From Sporothrix humicola (taxonomy: Eukaryota > Ascomycota > Sordariomycetes > Ophiostomatales > Ophiostomataceae): a stretch of 32,854 bases of DNA. The translations under genes were made by a program, and so were the position numbers. The notes below the pieces were generated by a model. The model ran no database searches and was not told the origin of the DNA. It saw only the letters and a program-made list of their open reading frames with translations. Location: contig WNYE01000163.1 of the NCBI GenBank assembly GCA_021396245.1, forward strand, positions 1 through 32,854. The letters run 5' to 3'. How positions within the stretch are numbered: position 1 is the first letter of the stretch; each line of letters begins with the position of its first letter. Shown in pieces: positions 9,818-21,713 of the stretch.

Positions 9818-12800
9818 TTAGGACAGGTGGAAAGCGCCTTGTCCTTCTTTGATGGCCGTGGACAATTGCTTCCGAAGGGCATCGATGCTCGTGTAGTCGG
9901 GAAGTTTGAGGTAGTTGACACAAGTCATGACACTGGGTAAGTAGTCGTCGGATGTGTACGGCGCTTCACTGGGCTTACACACCACTGTAAACATGGGCGT
10001 AAGACTGCGGAATCCTAATAAAGCAAAAAGTCAATGTCAAAAATGCGTTGTCACTTTATGTGTGTGTGCCAGAGACAAAGATAGGGAGGTTTGCATACCG
10101 CCAATTGGTAGTCTCGGGCTGCCTGTTGCAAATTGAAGAAAATCGCGCCTTTCAACCAGTGTCATTTCACTCATGACCTGAAGAAGGTTCTTGACGCTCC
10201 GGCTATCCATGTTGAAGCCATGGTCCGCTTTGATAGAGTCCATCAGGGCTATTTCGTGTTGACGTGAATATTAGTCTCGAGTCGGTGGACACACAGCACT
10301 TGTTTCGCTGTCAGGGGCGGATAGCAGGTAATTGAACTTACTTTCAAGAGACCAATCTTCTTCCACACGGCCAAAAAGCGATACAAGCTCATCTGGGGTA
10401 AACGCACTAAGAGCAGAATATGGAAACACTTGCGAAAACCCTTTTCGAAAAGCGTCCATTTGTCGACGCACTCCTCCTTCCAGGGTCATAGTAACGACTT
10501 TGTCGACATATGTATCAACGTTATCCATGGTCACACCAATGTGGCGGCCTTCGGGAATTAACTCGATGTCTGGATAGCCAGGAAGAGTAAAGTCAAGGGA
10601 AAGGTCATTTATGTGTGTATTGTTGACCGTTAATGCCTGGATATCGGCAGCCTTGTCAGCGGCTGGACGTGCGGTATCCTCTTCAATGGCCCTCTTTGCG
10701 CTAGCAAACTTTTTGATGAGAAGCAAAGACCGAGCCAGTGCTGGGTCAACCACCTTGACAGCACCAAGCGACGGCCGAACCGCCGACGATCCCTCTCCAA
10801 TACGGAAAAAGATGGGGTTAAAATTGATATCGATGATGCGCGAGTCTAGCATCGACCTGGCCACAAATTTGCCTAGGGCACTGAACAGGCTCAATAGGCG
10901 TTCGCCATTAGTGCCTGCCGCATCCTCGTCGGAGATGGGCCGTGGGAAAAGCCCGTTCGGACCGGATATGAATTCGCTGTCTCCAAGATCGGTGTCGCGC
11001 CAAAGTTTGAGCTTCTTCTTTGAAAATTCCCTGGACACGGTGGAATAGAACTCGAGAGTCGGGCCCAAGCCAGTTCCAACTTCTTCAAAGTACTCGACCT
11101 CTAGAATGCTCTGGGAAGCTCCGTAAAGTTCCATCACTTTCACAGCCGACTCCAGTATTTTTGATCTGGATATTCGTACTTTCTGCCTCTGTAGACGTCC
11201 AAGAAACGGGCGGTCATCACGACGATCACGGCGAGATTCATCCTGAACTTGTGCATTCTGCCAGCGTGCCATGGAGCGGGCGTACCCAAATGATGTAGAC
11301 TGCAGAAATAGGTGGCGAGTCTCAAAAGGAAATAAAAACGGGTAAAGCCTCGCCAAGTCCTCGCTCCAATTGGGTAGACAATTGCTAGCAACAATGAGCG
11401 GTTCCTCTAGTTGTCGGTTCAGTTTTGCTGTCAGTTTTGTGTTGACAAATTGTGACAGAGGCTCGGCGTTGAGCCTTGGCATATCTCTTTCCGAAACCAA
11501 TATGTCATCGATATTGGTGTTCAAATCATGTAGGTTCTTGAGGAGTTGCAGAATTGAGGTGGTAATCGATTGTTCCCTAAAACTCCCCAGGGAGGAGTCG
11601 TCTTGAAGTGTGACTTGACCGGCCGAGTTTATCATTTCTGAATGGCTATGCCCAATACTTTTACCGGGACCATCCGGGACACCGAACCCAGGGGCTTCGG
11701 GTGGCTGAGGGCCAGGTTTGCGACAGTAGTGAACAGTATAGACTGCTGACCAGACAGAGCGCCCCAATTGTCCGTCACGGTTGTTGGTGGAGTCGAGGAT
11801 GGCTCTGTAAACCGTGCTATCCAAAGGCACAGGTTTGCCGTCTATTGTAAACTCCATGTGCCAGTCCTGTGAGTTGGACTGAATTGAAGAGCCATCGGGA
11901 GACGGCCGTGGTGGATCCGATTTTGACATTTTTGGAGGAGATGCTTGAAGGGCAGCAGCTACCATACCACTGGCTGTTCTACCAGTCGTAATTGCGTGGT
12001 GTGGGGATGGTGCAGAAATGCGTGAGCTATCTTCCTTGAGTGCTGAAGTTTTAGCTGAGCTCACAATCTCTAGGCTCACGGCGGGCGAATCGTGCTCATC
12101 GCTACTCTCGCTTGGTCCATCGACGACAGCTTCCACAGAACTGGGTTCTGGCAAATGTAGCCCACCATCTCCTGCACTTCGGTTACCTTCATTACACTCC
12201 TGTGTGCCGCCTGACACCGCGTCATCACTTTCTAGGAGATGGCTTGGCGCGCTAGGTTTGTATGGGTTGGCATGTTGGCGAGAGCGCCAGTGTTTGGGTT
12301 TGCCATCCGAGCCAACCCCCGCCAGGGTGGAAGCCGACGTGGAGGTAAAAGCTTGGCCGATGTTCGATCCTGCCTGACCGAACTTGTGTTGTGCTCGAAG
12401 ATTATCAGTTGAAGGGCTTCGTGGACTATCTTGGGCCCGGTGTGAACTGCGCGAGCTCGACGACCCGGTTGGACCAGGTGCATTCGTAGAATCTCCAGTT
12501 AACAGAGACAGAGATGCTTCAGAGGACAATTGTGCACCCCGCATTGTCAGACGTGCTGCGGCTGGATTGGCATCTGATGGGAGGGTGCTAGATCCGGCCA
12601 TCGCAGCAAGCGCTCTCGAAAGCCCACCGCGCCTCAAAAGCTGCGATCGCTCGGTCAGGCTGATTCTAGGTCGTAGGTAATCCTCCAGAGTTTTGAAAGT
12701 CGCGATGGCGTGAATTGAGACCATTATGCTTTGAAAAGCGCGCGGGACTTCTGTGTCATCATCTGCAACCAAGCGAAGACGGATTTGCTTTGCCAGCATT

Positions 12801-15800
12801 GATGCAGCACTAGTGTGGTTTCCTTCAAATGTGTTTTGGTGAACCGTAATGACCTCAAAATGCTCAGATCTGCTGAGAAGATCCTGCAATTTGGTCACAA
12901 GAATACTGAAAGGGGTAATTGCTGTCTCCGATCTGCTTTTGGATTGAGATTTCACGGGATGGCCCATGAAGCATTCGAGAAAAGCCGATTGGGCCGCGTT
13001 TGCTAGGTGTCTGTTTGGATTGCTGAGAACCTGTTCAAGTACATGAACTATACCAGAACCGAGAAGCTCTGCGCTTGTTGCACTTTCAAAAACGTCCGAG
13101 TCGAAGAAGGATGCCAATCTCTTAAATATCATAGAACCGCCATCGATAGAAGCAGGTAGGTTTGATCCCAAATAAAACTCTCGAATCTCGTCGGCCAATA
13201 GAGACAGACTCGACAATGTCTGAGATGCTTCGGTTCGCATGGAGTTATTTCTGCTCTCTGTCTCGTGCCCGGCAAGGAATCTCTGAGCAATGGCACATAT
13301 TTGGGCCCGCGTAGGAATGTTTGCCTCTTGCTGCCACCTTGGTGGGGGGGCATCTGATAAAACTGAGCCGTTTGAGCTTACAGGAGAACCTGTCATGTCG
13401 TCACCAATGTCGTCGATGCGACCATCGTTTTGACCAGCTTCGCAGCCCCCGCCCTCGTTATTCTCCTTGCTGTTTACACCCTCCTCGTCGTCTTCGATTT
13501 CCCCGTCTTTGTTAATCTCAGCATCAGCATTGTTTGGACGGTGAAGAGTCATAGCATCGGCAACGGGGTCTTCAATGAGGTCTTCGTTGCTATCCCCGGT
13601 CTCTAGCTCCAGGCGGTTTTTTCCCGGGATGCTGCTGCCGTCTGCATATTTGTGACCCCGCCTGCGGTGCTTCCGCCCGCCATAGTCTTGGCCGGCGGCG
13701 GAATCCAGTCTATCCCCAGTGGCTCGGTTGGTGGGTACTATAGGTGCCTCAGTGAGTGATTGGTGGCCCGGGGCATTCGCATTGATTCTGAGTAATTCCC
13801 TGGTGGAATGACCATATATCGGCGAAACAGGCCCAGGAACTGAATTCCACTCTGGACTACCTGCGATCTTCTCAATCTCGCCGATTACGCCCTCACGATA
13901 GAGCTGATACCTGTACACATCGCCCAGGCGATCCATAAGCAGCTCTGTGGCCTGCAATGCATAGCTCACCAGCGAAAGGTGGTCTTGCTGGGACAAAATA
14001 GAAGCCAGAAACGAAGCAAAAGGGACCGCTTTGAGAGCTTCCAAGATGATGCCTTTGTCGAAGTTAGAAAGCATCTTGATTTGCGCCACCAAGACCCTCG
14101 CTCGGACGTCGAGATTCACGGTGCTCGAATAAGCATCAGTAAGGGTGGGCAAAAGAATGAGAGTAAACCGCCGTACCTCCTCCTTGCAATTGCTCAAAAA
14201 CTCCAGTCGGTCATCATTTGAGGTAGACATAACCCGGGTCGGTGGCAGGCTGCTAACTTCGCCGACAACCTGAAATCGAGTGGATTCTGTTGTCGTATTA
14301 CCAACAGAGGTGGTTGGTAAAGCTGTGACCTCTGTCGGCAATAAGTTGCAAATGACATTGAGGGTCTCGAGAATTTGATCTCTTGGACGATGAATCAAGG
14401 CTTGCATGACGAGAACACTGTCCAATCTAGCAGCTATATCATCAACCCCAGATGGTGGTGACACGCCTGTTAGATTCTGATAAAGTGTATCGACAATGTT
14501 CATCTTGAAAAGCTCAGCAGAAAGTCGCGGACTCTCCTTTGCAGTTATGGCTATAACACGCAAAAACTGGGTGTGAAGATGCGGTCCGATGATGTGGTTC
14601 GACGACCCAGGAAGGAGAAGGCGCAAAATAGCCTCCAGTAGCTCAACACCAACCAACTCCTCGAGCTTGGATGGGTGGTGTTTGAAACTTTCTATGATGC
14701 GAGACACACAAAGAGCTGCCTGCTCAACAACGCGCTGGTCGCTACTGCCAAGAACATTCAGCAAGATAGGCATCACATCACGAACCACAGGGAATGAATC
14801 CACTGGGATATTGCGACAGCAGTTTGCAGCCGTAGTCACGGCAGTCCGTTGGGTACTAGTAGCAAAAAAATCCAGAAACGAGAGACACGCGGTGAGGCCT
14901 CCCTCTCGCACAATCCTTGAGGGGTATTCAACGGAAATTTTTTCGAGTGTGCTGAGGGCTTGTTCCGCAAGGTCAATGAACGATATCTCGAGAAGTTTTT
15001 GGCATAGAATAGGGACAGCGCCGCCATACACCACATTGGCTGCTGTAGCAGGTATCGCCTCCATAAGATTTGCTAGGCATCGACAAGCAAGCAGCATCAT
15101 TTCTGGATTTTCTTCTCCTGTTATGTCGTTTGGTTGCATGAGTGAAACGAGCTCTCGTACGTAGGGGTCGGGCGAAAAGCTGCCGATCAGGTTGTCCTCA
15201 TTCGAGACGAGCAAGATCTCGGACAAATCCTGCAAGGCGATCAATTGTAACGACGGGTCTTCTTTTCGTCGGAGATTGCCAAGGATATCTCTCAAGCGAC
15301 CACCAATACCCGACATCGACAACATCCCACCCAGAATGGACAAGGCAGCTGGCAGTCCCGAGCCACGGTGAGGGGCAGCAAATTCAGCCTCAAAAGGATC
15401 CCCCAGAGTGCCCTCTGAATATTGGTGCATATGGTCGTCGTCGTGTTCGGCGTCGTTCTCACTATCATCACTGTCGTCGTTGTCGCTCCCTTCGTTCTCG
15501 GCGTCATCACCGAAGTCTCCGTCGCCGCCGTCGTCCATGTCTTCGCCATCGGCCATGTCTTCGCCATCGTCCATGTCTTCGCCGTCGTCCATGTCTTTGT
15601 CGTCGTCCATGCCTTCGCCGTCGACCAGGTCGTTCGCATCGTTCCCATCTCTGTCAGCTTCGTTTCCACTGTGGTCTCCGCCGTTATTATTGCCTTCTTC
15701 CCGATGGCCATCTCCAGTATGTTTATACCAAGGGTAACCAGAATCGTTTATCATGGCATCAACGCCAGACATTGTAGTGTCAAACCCATCCGCTTCCTGT

Positions 15801-16792
15801 ATAGGTTGTGTGATGTGATGTTTTGGTCCAGGTGGCTGTAAACCGGACATGCTCGCATCTGCATCATAGAAAAGTCAGTCCCCGTTCTTTAAAGAAGCTT
15901 GTCTCATAACCAGGGCCAAAAACTAGCACCGAAAATACGCTTACCTATCGTGTTTATATAGTTCTGAATAGGCGGGGCGCCCAGCTCGACATGGGTATCC
16001 GAAATATCAGCGGTAGACCTGAAAGAGTGCCAACAGTAAGATAAGCTGTACAGTTCTAGAGAGTAAGCTGGGCGGGGTTGCCGGGTCATACCTAGAGGAA
16101 GACATTGTGAAGTTCGCCTCTTCTTGTCTTCGTACCAATGCGACAGGCACGGACAAATATTGCGAGACGGAGCCTGGGAATTTTGAACCGTTTTTTCTTG
16201 GCCGTTTTGCAATGTTGGTAGAGAACGAATGGCCAGCAATAGCTTGTAGATTAGGCGATGAAGCAGGACCCGCTTCAGCCTTTCGTTTTGCACGATGCCG
16301 CTGAGAAGATTCTAGAGGAAGTTGTACAGAAGGTCTTGGATGTTGGGTGGAATCCAACGTTGTTTCTGGGACTGCCGTAATGACTGTTGTATCAGGTGGC
16401 AGGGGTATTGGGCCAGATAGAGGTGGTTGATTGGCAATTTGGCGAGCAGTAGAACGAGTTATTCTAGTAGTATCAGCATCAATATCGCACTGGATAGATA
16501 GACAATGCAAATAAGAAGACGAGCCGGGTGTGATAAATTGCTCTTTTGCATACCGTGAAGGAAATGCGTTGTTTGGCACACGCGAAGCATCCGCCTTTGC
16601 TGGCGAAGACGCCGCCACCTTCGGTGCAGCTGGCGTAGAGGGCAATGTGGTGATATGGAGCCGCTCCGTTGCGATGGATGAAGTGTGTGGGTGGGCAATC
16701 GAGGGTGCTACTGGCGGAAAGGAACGTCCGGTTGGGTCGCTATTGAGAACCGTTCTTGAGTGCGGCTTTGATGTCAAATTTTGTTCTGCCAT
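9818..16792 (-). CDS. HECT-type E3 ubiquitin ligase, Ufd4/TRIP12 class (five exons)
   Basis: Exons on the minus strand are 16792-16092, 16018-15945, 15858-10342, 10248-10099 and 10014-9818, giving 2212 aa. Introns are 73, 86, 93 and 84 bp with GTATGA, GTAAGC, GTAAGT and GTATGC donors; all joins keep frame. The N-terminal exon carries TRITRSTARQ and an RKAEA/KRPRKNG basic stretch typical of this class. An acidic Asp/Gly/Glu repeat region follows, then an armadillo-type helical array (about residues 430-960, opening with GRLRDILGNLRRKEDPSLQL). After a long disordered middle comes the HECT domain (about 1830-2212, from ILEVEYFEEVGTGLGPTLEF). The catalytic cysteine is C2179 in LPSVMTCVNYLKLPDY, 33 residues before the end, and the protein ends in AFHLS. 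The enzyme receives ubiquitin from an E2 as a thioester and passes it to substrates; in yeast this class serves the ubiquitin-fusion degradation pathway. The first exon could be shorter at its 5' end. Confidence 0.9.
15534..15623 (-). repeat. 18-bp in-frame tandem repeat encoding acidic hexapeptides
   Basis: Five consecutive 18-base units (consensus TCCATGTCTTCGCCGTCG on the plus strand) lie inside the ligase gene. On the minus strand they encode variants of MDDGED. The units differ by one to three bases each. This part of the protein lies in the acidic linker before the armadillo-like array. Confidence 0.85.
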
Positions 16793-17849
16793 GGGTTACG
16801 CCATGAGGCTGGTAGTAGTCAAAACGAAATGGGATGGTAAAGGTAGTAAATGATGGACTGGATCGGCTGCGGCAAGAAGCTGGAGACCTGCTGATTCGAC
16901 TTGCTGTGTGAACCTGAATAGTCCGATACAATTTCAGGCGGTGGTTTATTGAAAGTTGCAACCAGTGTCGCCAGCGCAAGTCGGTAGTTGGATGGACAAA
17001 AACCAGACGAGGGTCAAGAGATCAGTCTTGTTCCATCCAGGCCAAACGCATCAAGTTCACTGTAGATTGAAACGTTGAAATGATATTCGCTAGAACACGT
17101 GAATGAGAAAGGGAAGATGGAAAGTTGCGTGATGAGAGGGGGAAGAGAAAAAAAAACTTCTATTGTAGAATGATGAGCAATTTGGCTTCGTGGCAAACAA
17201 ATGAAGAACGGTGTTGTGCTACTCAGCCCTCGATAAAAATGGTGTAGGTGCTTACGAGGATAAGTCAGGCTCCAAGGAAAGAACAAAAGGTTGTAGGATT
17301 GGATATGCACTTAACGGGGACCGTGATGGGATACCAAAACCAAACCATGTCTCTTACTAGCAATGTATGTATTAATCGAATCGATGCTTGTCGCCAGGGC
17401 CTTATCGCTAATACGATACATAGCAGGGGCACACATGATGTAGCGAATTACGAGCTTCTTGAATCAATTCTGGAGAGGCCACTGCTTCCCCGCGCCATAA
17501 TACCTCCTGTCGTAATAATTGGGGCACTGAGTTTTGACAAACCCTGAAAACCAAGAGGTAATCCGTCGTCCTACTAGTTACCCCATACGTAATATCGTAA
17601 TCTCCGTGTATGGACGTCTGCCAACCAAACCCAAACTAATGCGAAGCGGGTTTCGTCGGCTCAGGTGTTTGTCTCGGCTTTAGTACACCATACACCTTGA
17701 CCATCAAGCCGTTTTTATCGCCCATCATTGAAAGATAAATAAGACTCTGGTTGTAGCCATAACTGGTAAGCCATTGCTACCTTCTCACTCGCCCATTGCA
17801 TCCCTTTTTTTCGGGTATTCATTATATTTTTTTCGTCTTCATCCTCGAA
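16793..17849. promoter_or_regulatory. Bidirectional promoter region between ligase and BCKDH E1 alpha genes
   Basis: The two flanking genes are transcribed divergently, so this stretch of about 1.06 kb must hold both promoters and 5' leaders. No gene is supported; the short frames at 17014-17310 and 17248-17547 have no recognisable protein content. An inverted CCAAT (ATTGG) at 17518-17522 and GATA-type words are present but unremarkable in number. A T-rich leader (about 17805-17835) directly precedes the E1 alpha start. Confidence 0.5.
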
Positions 17850-19313
17850 ATGAAAAGGGTACTCTCGACATCAGCATCCCGGGGAAGTGGCCTACCCTTC
17901 TCTACACGACGGGGTCTCTCTGCGCCAGCGCCACCTTCATTCCCCCTCAAATTGAAGCCGCAATGCGCATTTGCGCCAAAAAGATATTCAGGCAGCCTCT
18001 CGCAGACGCCTGACTCCAACTTTGTGTCTTTCCCTGGCGCGGTGAAGAGCGTCTTCACAAACACATTGAAGTTTGAGATCCCATCGGAGTATCCGGCAAT
18101 GCCAACATACCGCGTTATTGATCAGCATGGAGCTGTTGTTGATCCGACATTCGAGCCTGACCTGAGCGATGGGGAGGTTGTCAAGCTATACCGCGACATG
18201 CTTACAATTTCCATCATGGATGTCATTATGTTTGATGCACAGAGGCAAGGCCGCATCAGCTTCTACATGGTGTCATCCGGTGAAGAAGCCGCATGTGTGG
18301 GCTCCGCATCTGCCCTGTCTTCAAATGATGTGGTCTTCTGCCAGTATCGCGAACAAGGTGTTTTCCAGCAACGTGGCTTCACCATGAAGGAGTTCATGAG
18401 CCAGCTGTTTGCAAACAAGCACGATACTGGGAGGGGGAGAAACATGCCCGTGCACTATGGCAGTAGCCGGCTCAACATTGTAGGTGGCAATACACACCTA
18501 GTCGTCGGTACTTATTGTGTTTACTTTGCTAACTAATCGCAGCATTCCATATCATCCCCGCTCGGGACCCAGCTGCCGCATGCTTCTGGTGCTGCCTATG
18601 CATTGAAGATACAACGTATGCAGAATCCGACCGCCGAACCTCGCATTGTAGCCGTCTATTTTGGCGAGGGGGCAGCGAGCGAGGGCGATTTTCATGCCGC
18701 GCTCAATATTGCTGCCACGCGTTCATGCCCGGTTGTCTTTGTATGCCGCAATAATGGATACTCTATTTCCACCCCAGCCCTGGAGCAATACCGCGGTGAT
18801 GGCATTGCCAGCCGTGGTCTTGGCTATGGTATTGATACTGTGAGGGTAGATGGCAACGACATGTGGGCTGTACGCAACGCCATGAAAAAGGCACGGGAGA
18901 TGGCTCTTCAGGACGGAGGGAGACCGGTACTGCTAGAATGCCTATCCTACCGTGTTGGCCATCATAGCACCTCTGACGACTCGTTTGCATACCGAGCCAA
19001 GATCGAAGTGGAAGACTGGAAAAGGAGAGATAACCCAATCTCGCGTCTTCGCAAGTGGATGGAGGCCAGAGGATGTTGGGATGATAGAAAAGAGAAGGAA
19101 GCACGCGAGGCCATCCGGAGGGACATCCTTAAAACGTTCAACGAGGCAGAGCGGGAGAAAAAACCTCCAATCCGTGCCCTGTTCGAAGATGTGTATGAAG
19201 AGCTTACCCCCGACCTTCGGGCTCAAATGAAGCAGCTCAAGAACCATCTTGACAAGTACCCGGATGAGTACGACGTCCAGGATTATGAGGGTGGAAAGAG
19301 CAGTTTAGAGTAG
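17850..19313 (+). CDS. 2-oxoisovalerate dehydrogenase (BCKDH) E1 alpha subunit, mitochondrial
   Basis: Join 17850-18479 and 18543-19313, 466 aa. The 63-bp intron starts GTAGGT and ends CTAACTAATCGCAG; joining in phase 0 gives SSRLNIHSISSPLGTQLPHA, the expected family sequence. A later GT at 18508 would break the frame. I start at the ATG in CGAAATGAAA. The in-frame TTC-rich extension from 17796 looks like leader sequence. Residues 1 to about 50 are Arg/Ser-rich and lack acids, as in a mitochondrial presequence. The thiamine diphosphate motif runs from GEGAASEGD (251-259) to NNG (280-282). The regulatory loop YRVGHHSTSDDS (346-357) contains the serine phosphorylated in animal enzymes. The subunit decarboxylates branched-chain 2-oxoacids from Leu, Ile and Val together with E1 beta, E2 and E3 in the matrix. 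Confidence 0.95.
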
Positions 19314-19988
19314 TAGTTGTTTGCCTTGTCCACTGCTATTCTCAGCCTTTCCGGCCACTCTTTCCGGTAGATAAGAACGATTTAGACGAATTAAGAGGAA
19401 CTTCGGTGTATTGTATTATATTCACATCTAAATGCAACAATGTTCATCCCCAGCAAGAGATACTACAGTTAGTCCCAAAAGTGACGTATAGTCCCCCAAA
19501 ACACACAAAAACTCACTATATTATGAGCGCTCATAATCCGCCTAAAAAATACACCAAAAAAAAATCAATAAAATACAATAAAGTACAATTTGTACTTTTG
19601 AGTAGATAGAGCACAGATCGTATTACCTTTTGATTGTTATTTGAGTGAATTGCGGGTGGTGCGGTGATTGGATAAGGCTGGAAATCTGAGATCTCACACA
19701 CCAAATTCACTAACAAATTTCGATTTTCAAGGTGCTTCACTTTCAGGACCCACTGTCACAAGGTCGTATTACTCCGGAATACGGAGTACGGAATACGTCG
19801 TAATACTTCACAGTCGTAATACGACAGAAGTGTTCCACCTCAAAACAACCACGCTAATAACAGCCACAGGTGCACAGCCACAGTGCAGGAACGTATCATG
19901 CGCACTTTACTTTCTAATACCTACGAAAACTTCATTGGCCTGCAAGTTCACCCCGAACAAACAACAATATCATCCATAGAAAGGCACA
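19314..19988. promoter_or_regulatory. Spacer between E1 alpha and COQ5 with promoter-like words
   Basis: No gene is supported. The first part is AT-rich 3' flank. The second part holds a composite inverted repeat at 19770-19788 (TACTCCG, 5-base spacer, CGGAGTA), then TACGTCGTA at 19794-19802, then the odd-length palindrome GTCGTAATACGAC at 19813-19825. Inverted CCAAT boxes (ATTGG) lie at 19667-19671 and 19934-19938, the second about 50 bases before the COQ5 start. CCAAT-binding HAP complexes regulate many fungal respiratory genes, so a role is plausible but unproven. Confidence 0.45.
19567..19582 (+). terminator. Candidate polyadenylation signals for the E1 alpha gene
   Basis: Two AATAAA hexamers (19567-19572 and 19577-19582) lie about 255 bases after the E1 alpha stop in AT-rich sequence. 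Fungal polyadenylation signals are loose, so this is a weak, position-based suggestion. Confidence 0.25.
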
Positions 19989-21090
19989 ATGGCATCTCGA
20001 CAATGCCGCCTTCTGCGGGTTTCCCGCATGCATCACTCCAGGACTCCACATATCAACTCGTCTTTGCTTTTGGCCGCGACCAAAACGCCACCAACAGCCG
20101 CCCAACACAGCAGCTTTTCAACGGCAATTGCACATCGCAAAGGCACACAAAAACAGGCAATCGAAGCCCCCTTGTCTGAATCCCCAAGGACAACACATTT
20201 TGGGTTCCAAACAGTGACAGAATTGGAAAAAACTGAAAGAGTTGCTACCGTCTTCACGAGTGTAGCCGAGTCGTACGATCGAATGAATGACTTGATGTCC
20301 TTCGGTTGGCACCGTATTTGGAAGTTCGTGCATCACCTCTCTCTTCCTGCCTTTACGGTCATATTCACTAACATTGTGGACTTGTAGAGATCACTTTGTC
20401 GCGTCACTCAATCCCGGCCTTTCGGCTGTACCTAATTCATCGTCTCAGCGAATTTTGGATGTCGCTGGCGGAACTGGAGACATTGCGTTTCGGATGCTCA
20501 GGCAGGCACATGTCATCAATCAAAACCCAGAAACACATGTGACAATTTCTGACATAAATCCGGCCATGCTGTCCGTTGGCCGCCAACGTGCCGAGTCCCA
20601 ACTTCCAGCAAGCCAACAGGCTGCGCTCTCTTTCCTTGAAGCAGACGCCACCAGCTTTCGGAAATTCGACGGCACCCCTACAGTAGAGTCCTCCTCTATC
20701 GACCTGTACACCGTTGCCTTTGGCATTCGAAACTTTACAGATATACCAGCGGCACTACGCGAAGCATATCGCGTACTTCGGCCTGGCGGTGTATTTGCTT
20801 GTCTTGAGTTCAGCAAAGTTGCATCGACAGACAAAAACCCGGCCGCTGCCCTGTTCGACGCAGCATACAAGCGCTGGTCTTTCAGTGCTATACCTATGAT
20901 TGGCCAGATTGTTGCCGGCGATCGTGATTCATACCAATACCTGGTGGAAAGCATTGAACGTTTCCCTAGCCAAGAAGATTTCAGGGATATGATTGCTGAT
21001 GCCGGGTTTATTGTTGGTGGCTGCGGCTACGAAAATTTATCCGGGGGCATTGCCGCAATACATAAGGGAATGAAGCCTTTGCATACCTGA
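19989..21090 (+). CDS. COQ5: 2-methoxy-6-polyprenyl-1,4-benzoquinol methylase, mitochondrial
   Basis: Join 19989-20323 and 20388-21090, 345 aa. The 64-bp intron has an atypical GTTCGT donor but an excellent CACTAAC branch point and a TAG acceptor. The join restores RIWKDHFVASLNPG, the known family sequence. Residues 1 to about 50 are Arg/Ser/His/Thr-rich, as in a mitochondrial presequence. YDRMNDLMSFGWHRIW matches UbiE/COQ5 signature 1. ILDVAGGTGDIA (134-145) is the SAM-binding motif I, and RVLRPGGVFACLEFS is signature 2 with Arg in place of Lys. The enzyme C-methylates the benzoquinol ring in coenzyme Q synthesis on the matrix face of the inner membrane. It lies downstream of another mitochondrial gene on the same strand. 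Confidence 0.95.
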
Positions 21091-21713
21091 AAAGAAGAGT
21101 GTAAGACTGCAACTGCTCCTGCCTAAGCGAGGTGCAGGATATGTTTCAAGTAGTAGTCGTTAGCACGCCAATACACTTGTATTTCGGTTTTCATTATGAA
21201 TGCCCATATGTTTTTTACACCGCTGGCGATTGTTGGTAAGCTTATTTAACAATGGCGTCGTATATGCGTAAGGCAAAAAATCCATGTTTTGTAATTTGTA
21301 ATTAAATAACCAAGGCATCGCCATTTTCATATTAAGGTCGCTGATAACTCAATCTTGTACCAAATACCCTGCGCCCGTCGCTAACGGAGAAGTGTACGAG
21401 TCCTCGCCTCATCTATGAAACTAAAGAGTACTGGCTTGCTCACCGGCAGGAACAGTATGGCCGACCTACAGTGCACAACCATCACGCCTAACGACTGCTG
21501 CAAACATGTTTACTCTTGTACAGACTTAGCTACTTGGGTTAACAGATATCAATTTACCTTCACTCCCCCCGCCTACAAAAAAGAGCGAGACAAAACTTTA
21601 TCAATCTGCATCACCAGACAATCAAACAAACTCCCTACAGTTAGCCAGCTACCAAATGCAGCATAGCACTGACAGCACAAAGCTAATCGGCACAAAGTGG
21701 CTTGCAGTGACCC
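21091..21713. other. Convergent 3' flanks of COQ5 and the DUF2433 gene
   Basis: No gene is supported. The sequence is moderately AT-rich and holds the 3' untranslated regions of two converging genes. An 83-codon frame at 21415-21666 lacks any recognisable feature, so I do not call it. No repeats of note were seen. Confidence 0.55.

Noticed and set aside
10271..10341. Longest open frame end for the HECT ligase
   Set aside because: These residues are intron read-through; a GTAAGT donor at 10341 joins in frame to the true C-lobe exon.
15142..15841. Arg- or Ser-rich plus-strand frames opposite the ligase acidic region
   Set aside because: They are antisense translations of the Asp/Glu repeat region and carry no independent coding signal.
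16490..16553. Possible extra 64-bp intron (GTATGC to CCAG) in the first ligase exon
   Set aside because: The length is not a multiple of three, so splicing would shift the frame of the upstream coding sequence, and no clear branch point is present. Not fully excluded if the true start is elsewhere.
17796..17849. Upstream in-frame ATG extending BCKDH E1 alpha
   Set aside because: The extension is encoded by a T-rich leader and would put a hydrophobic stretch in front of a good mitochondrial presequence beginning at 17850.
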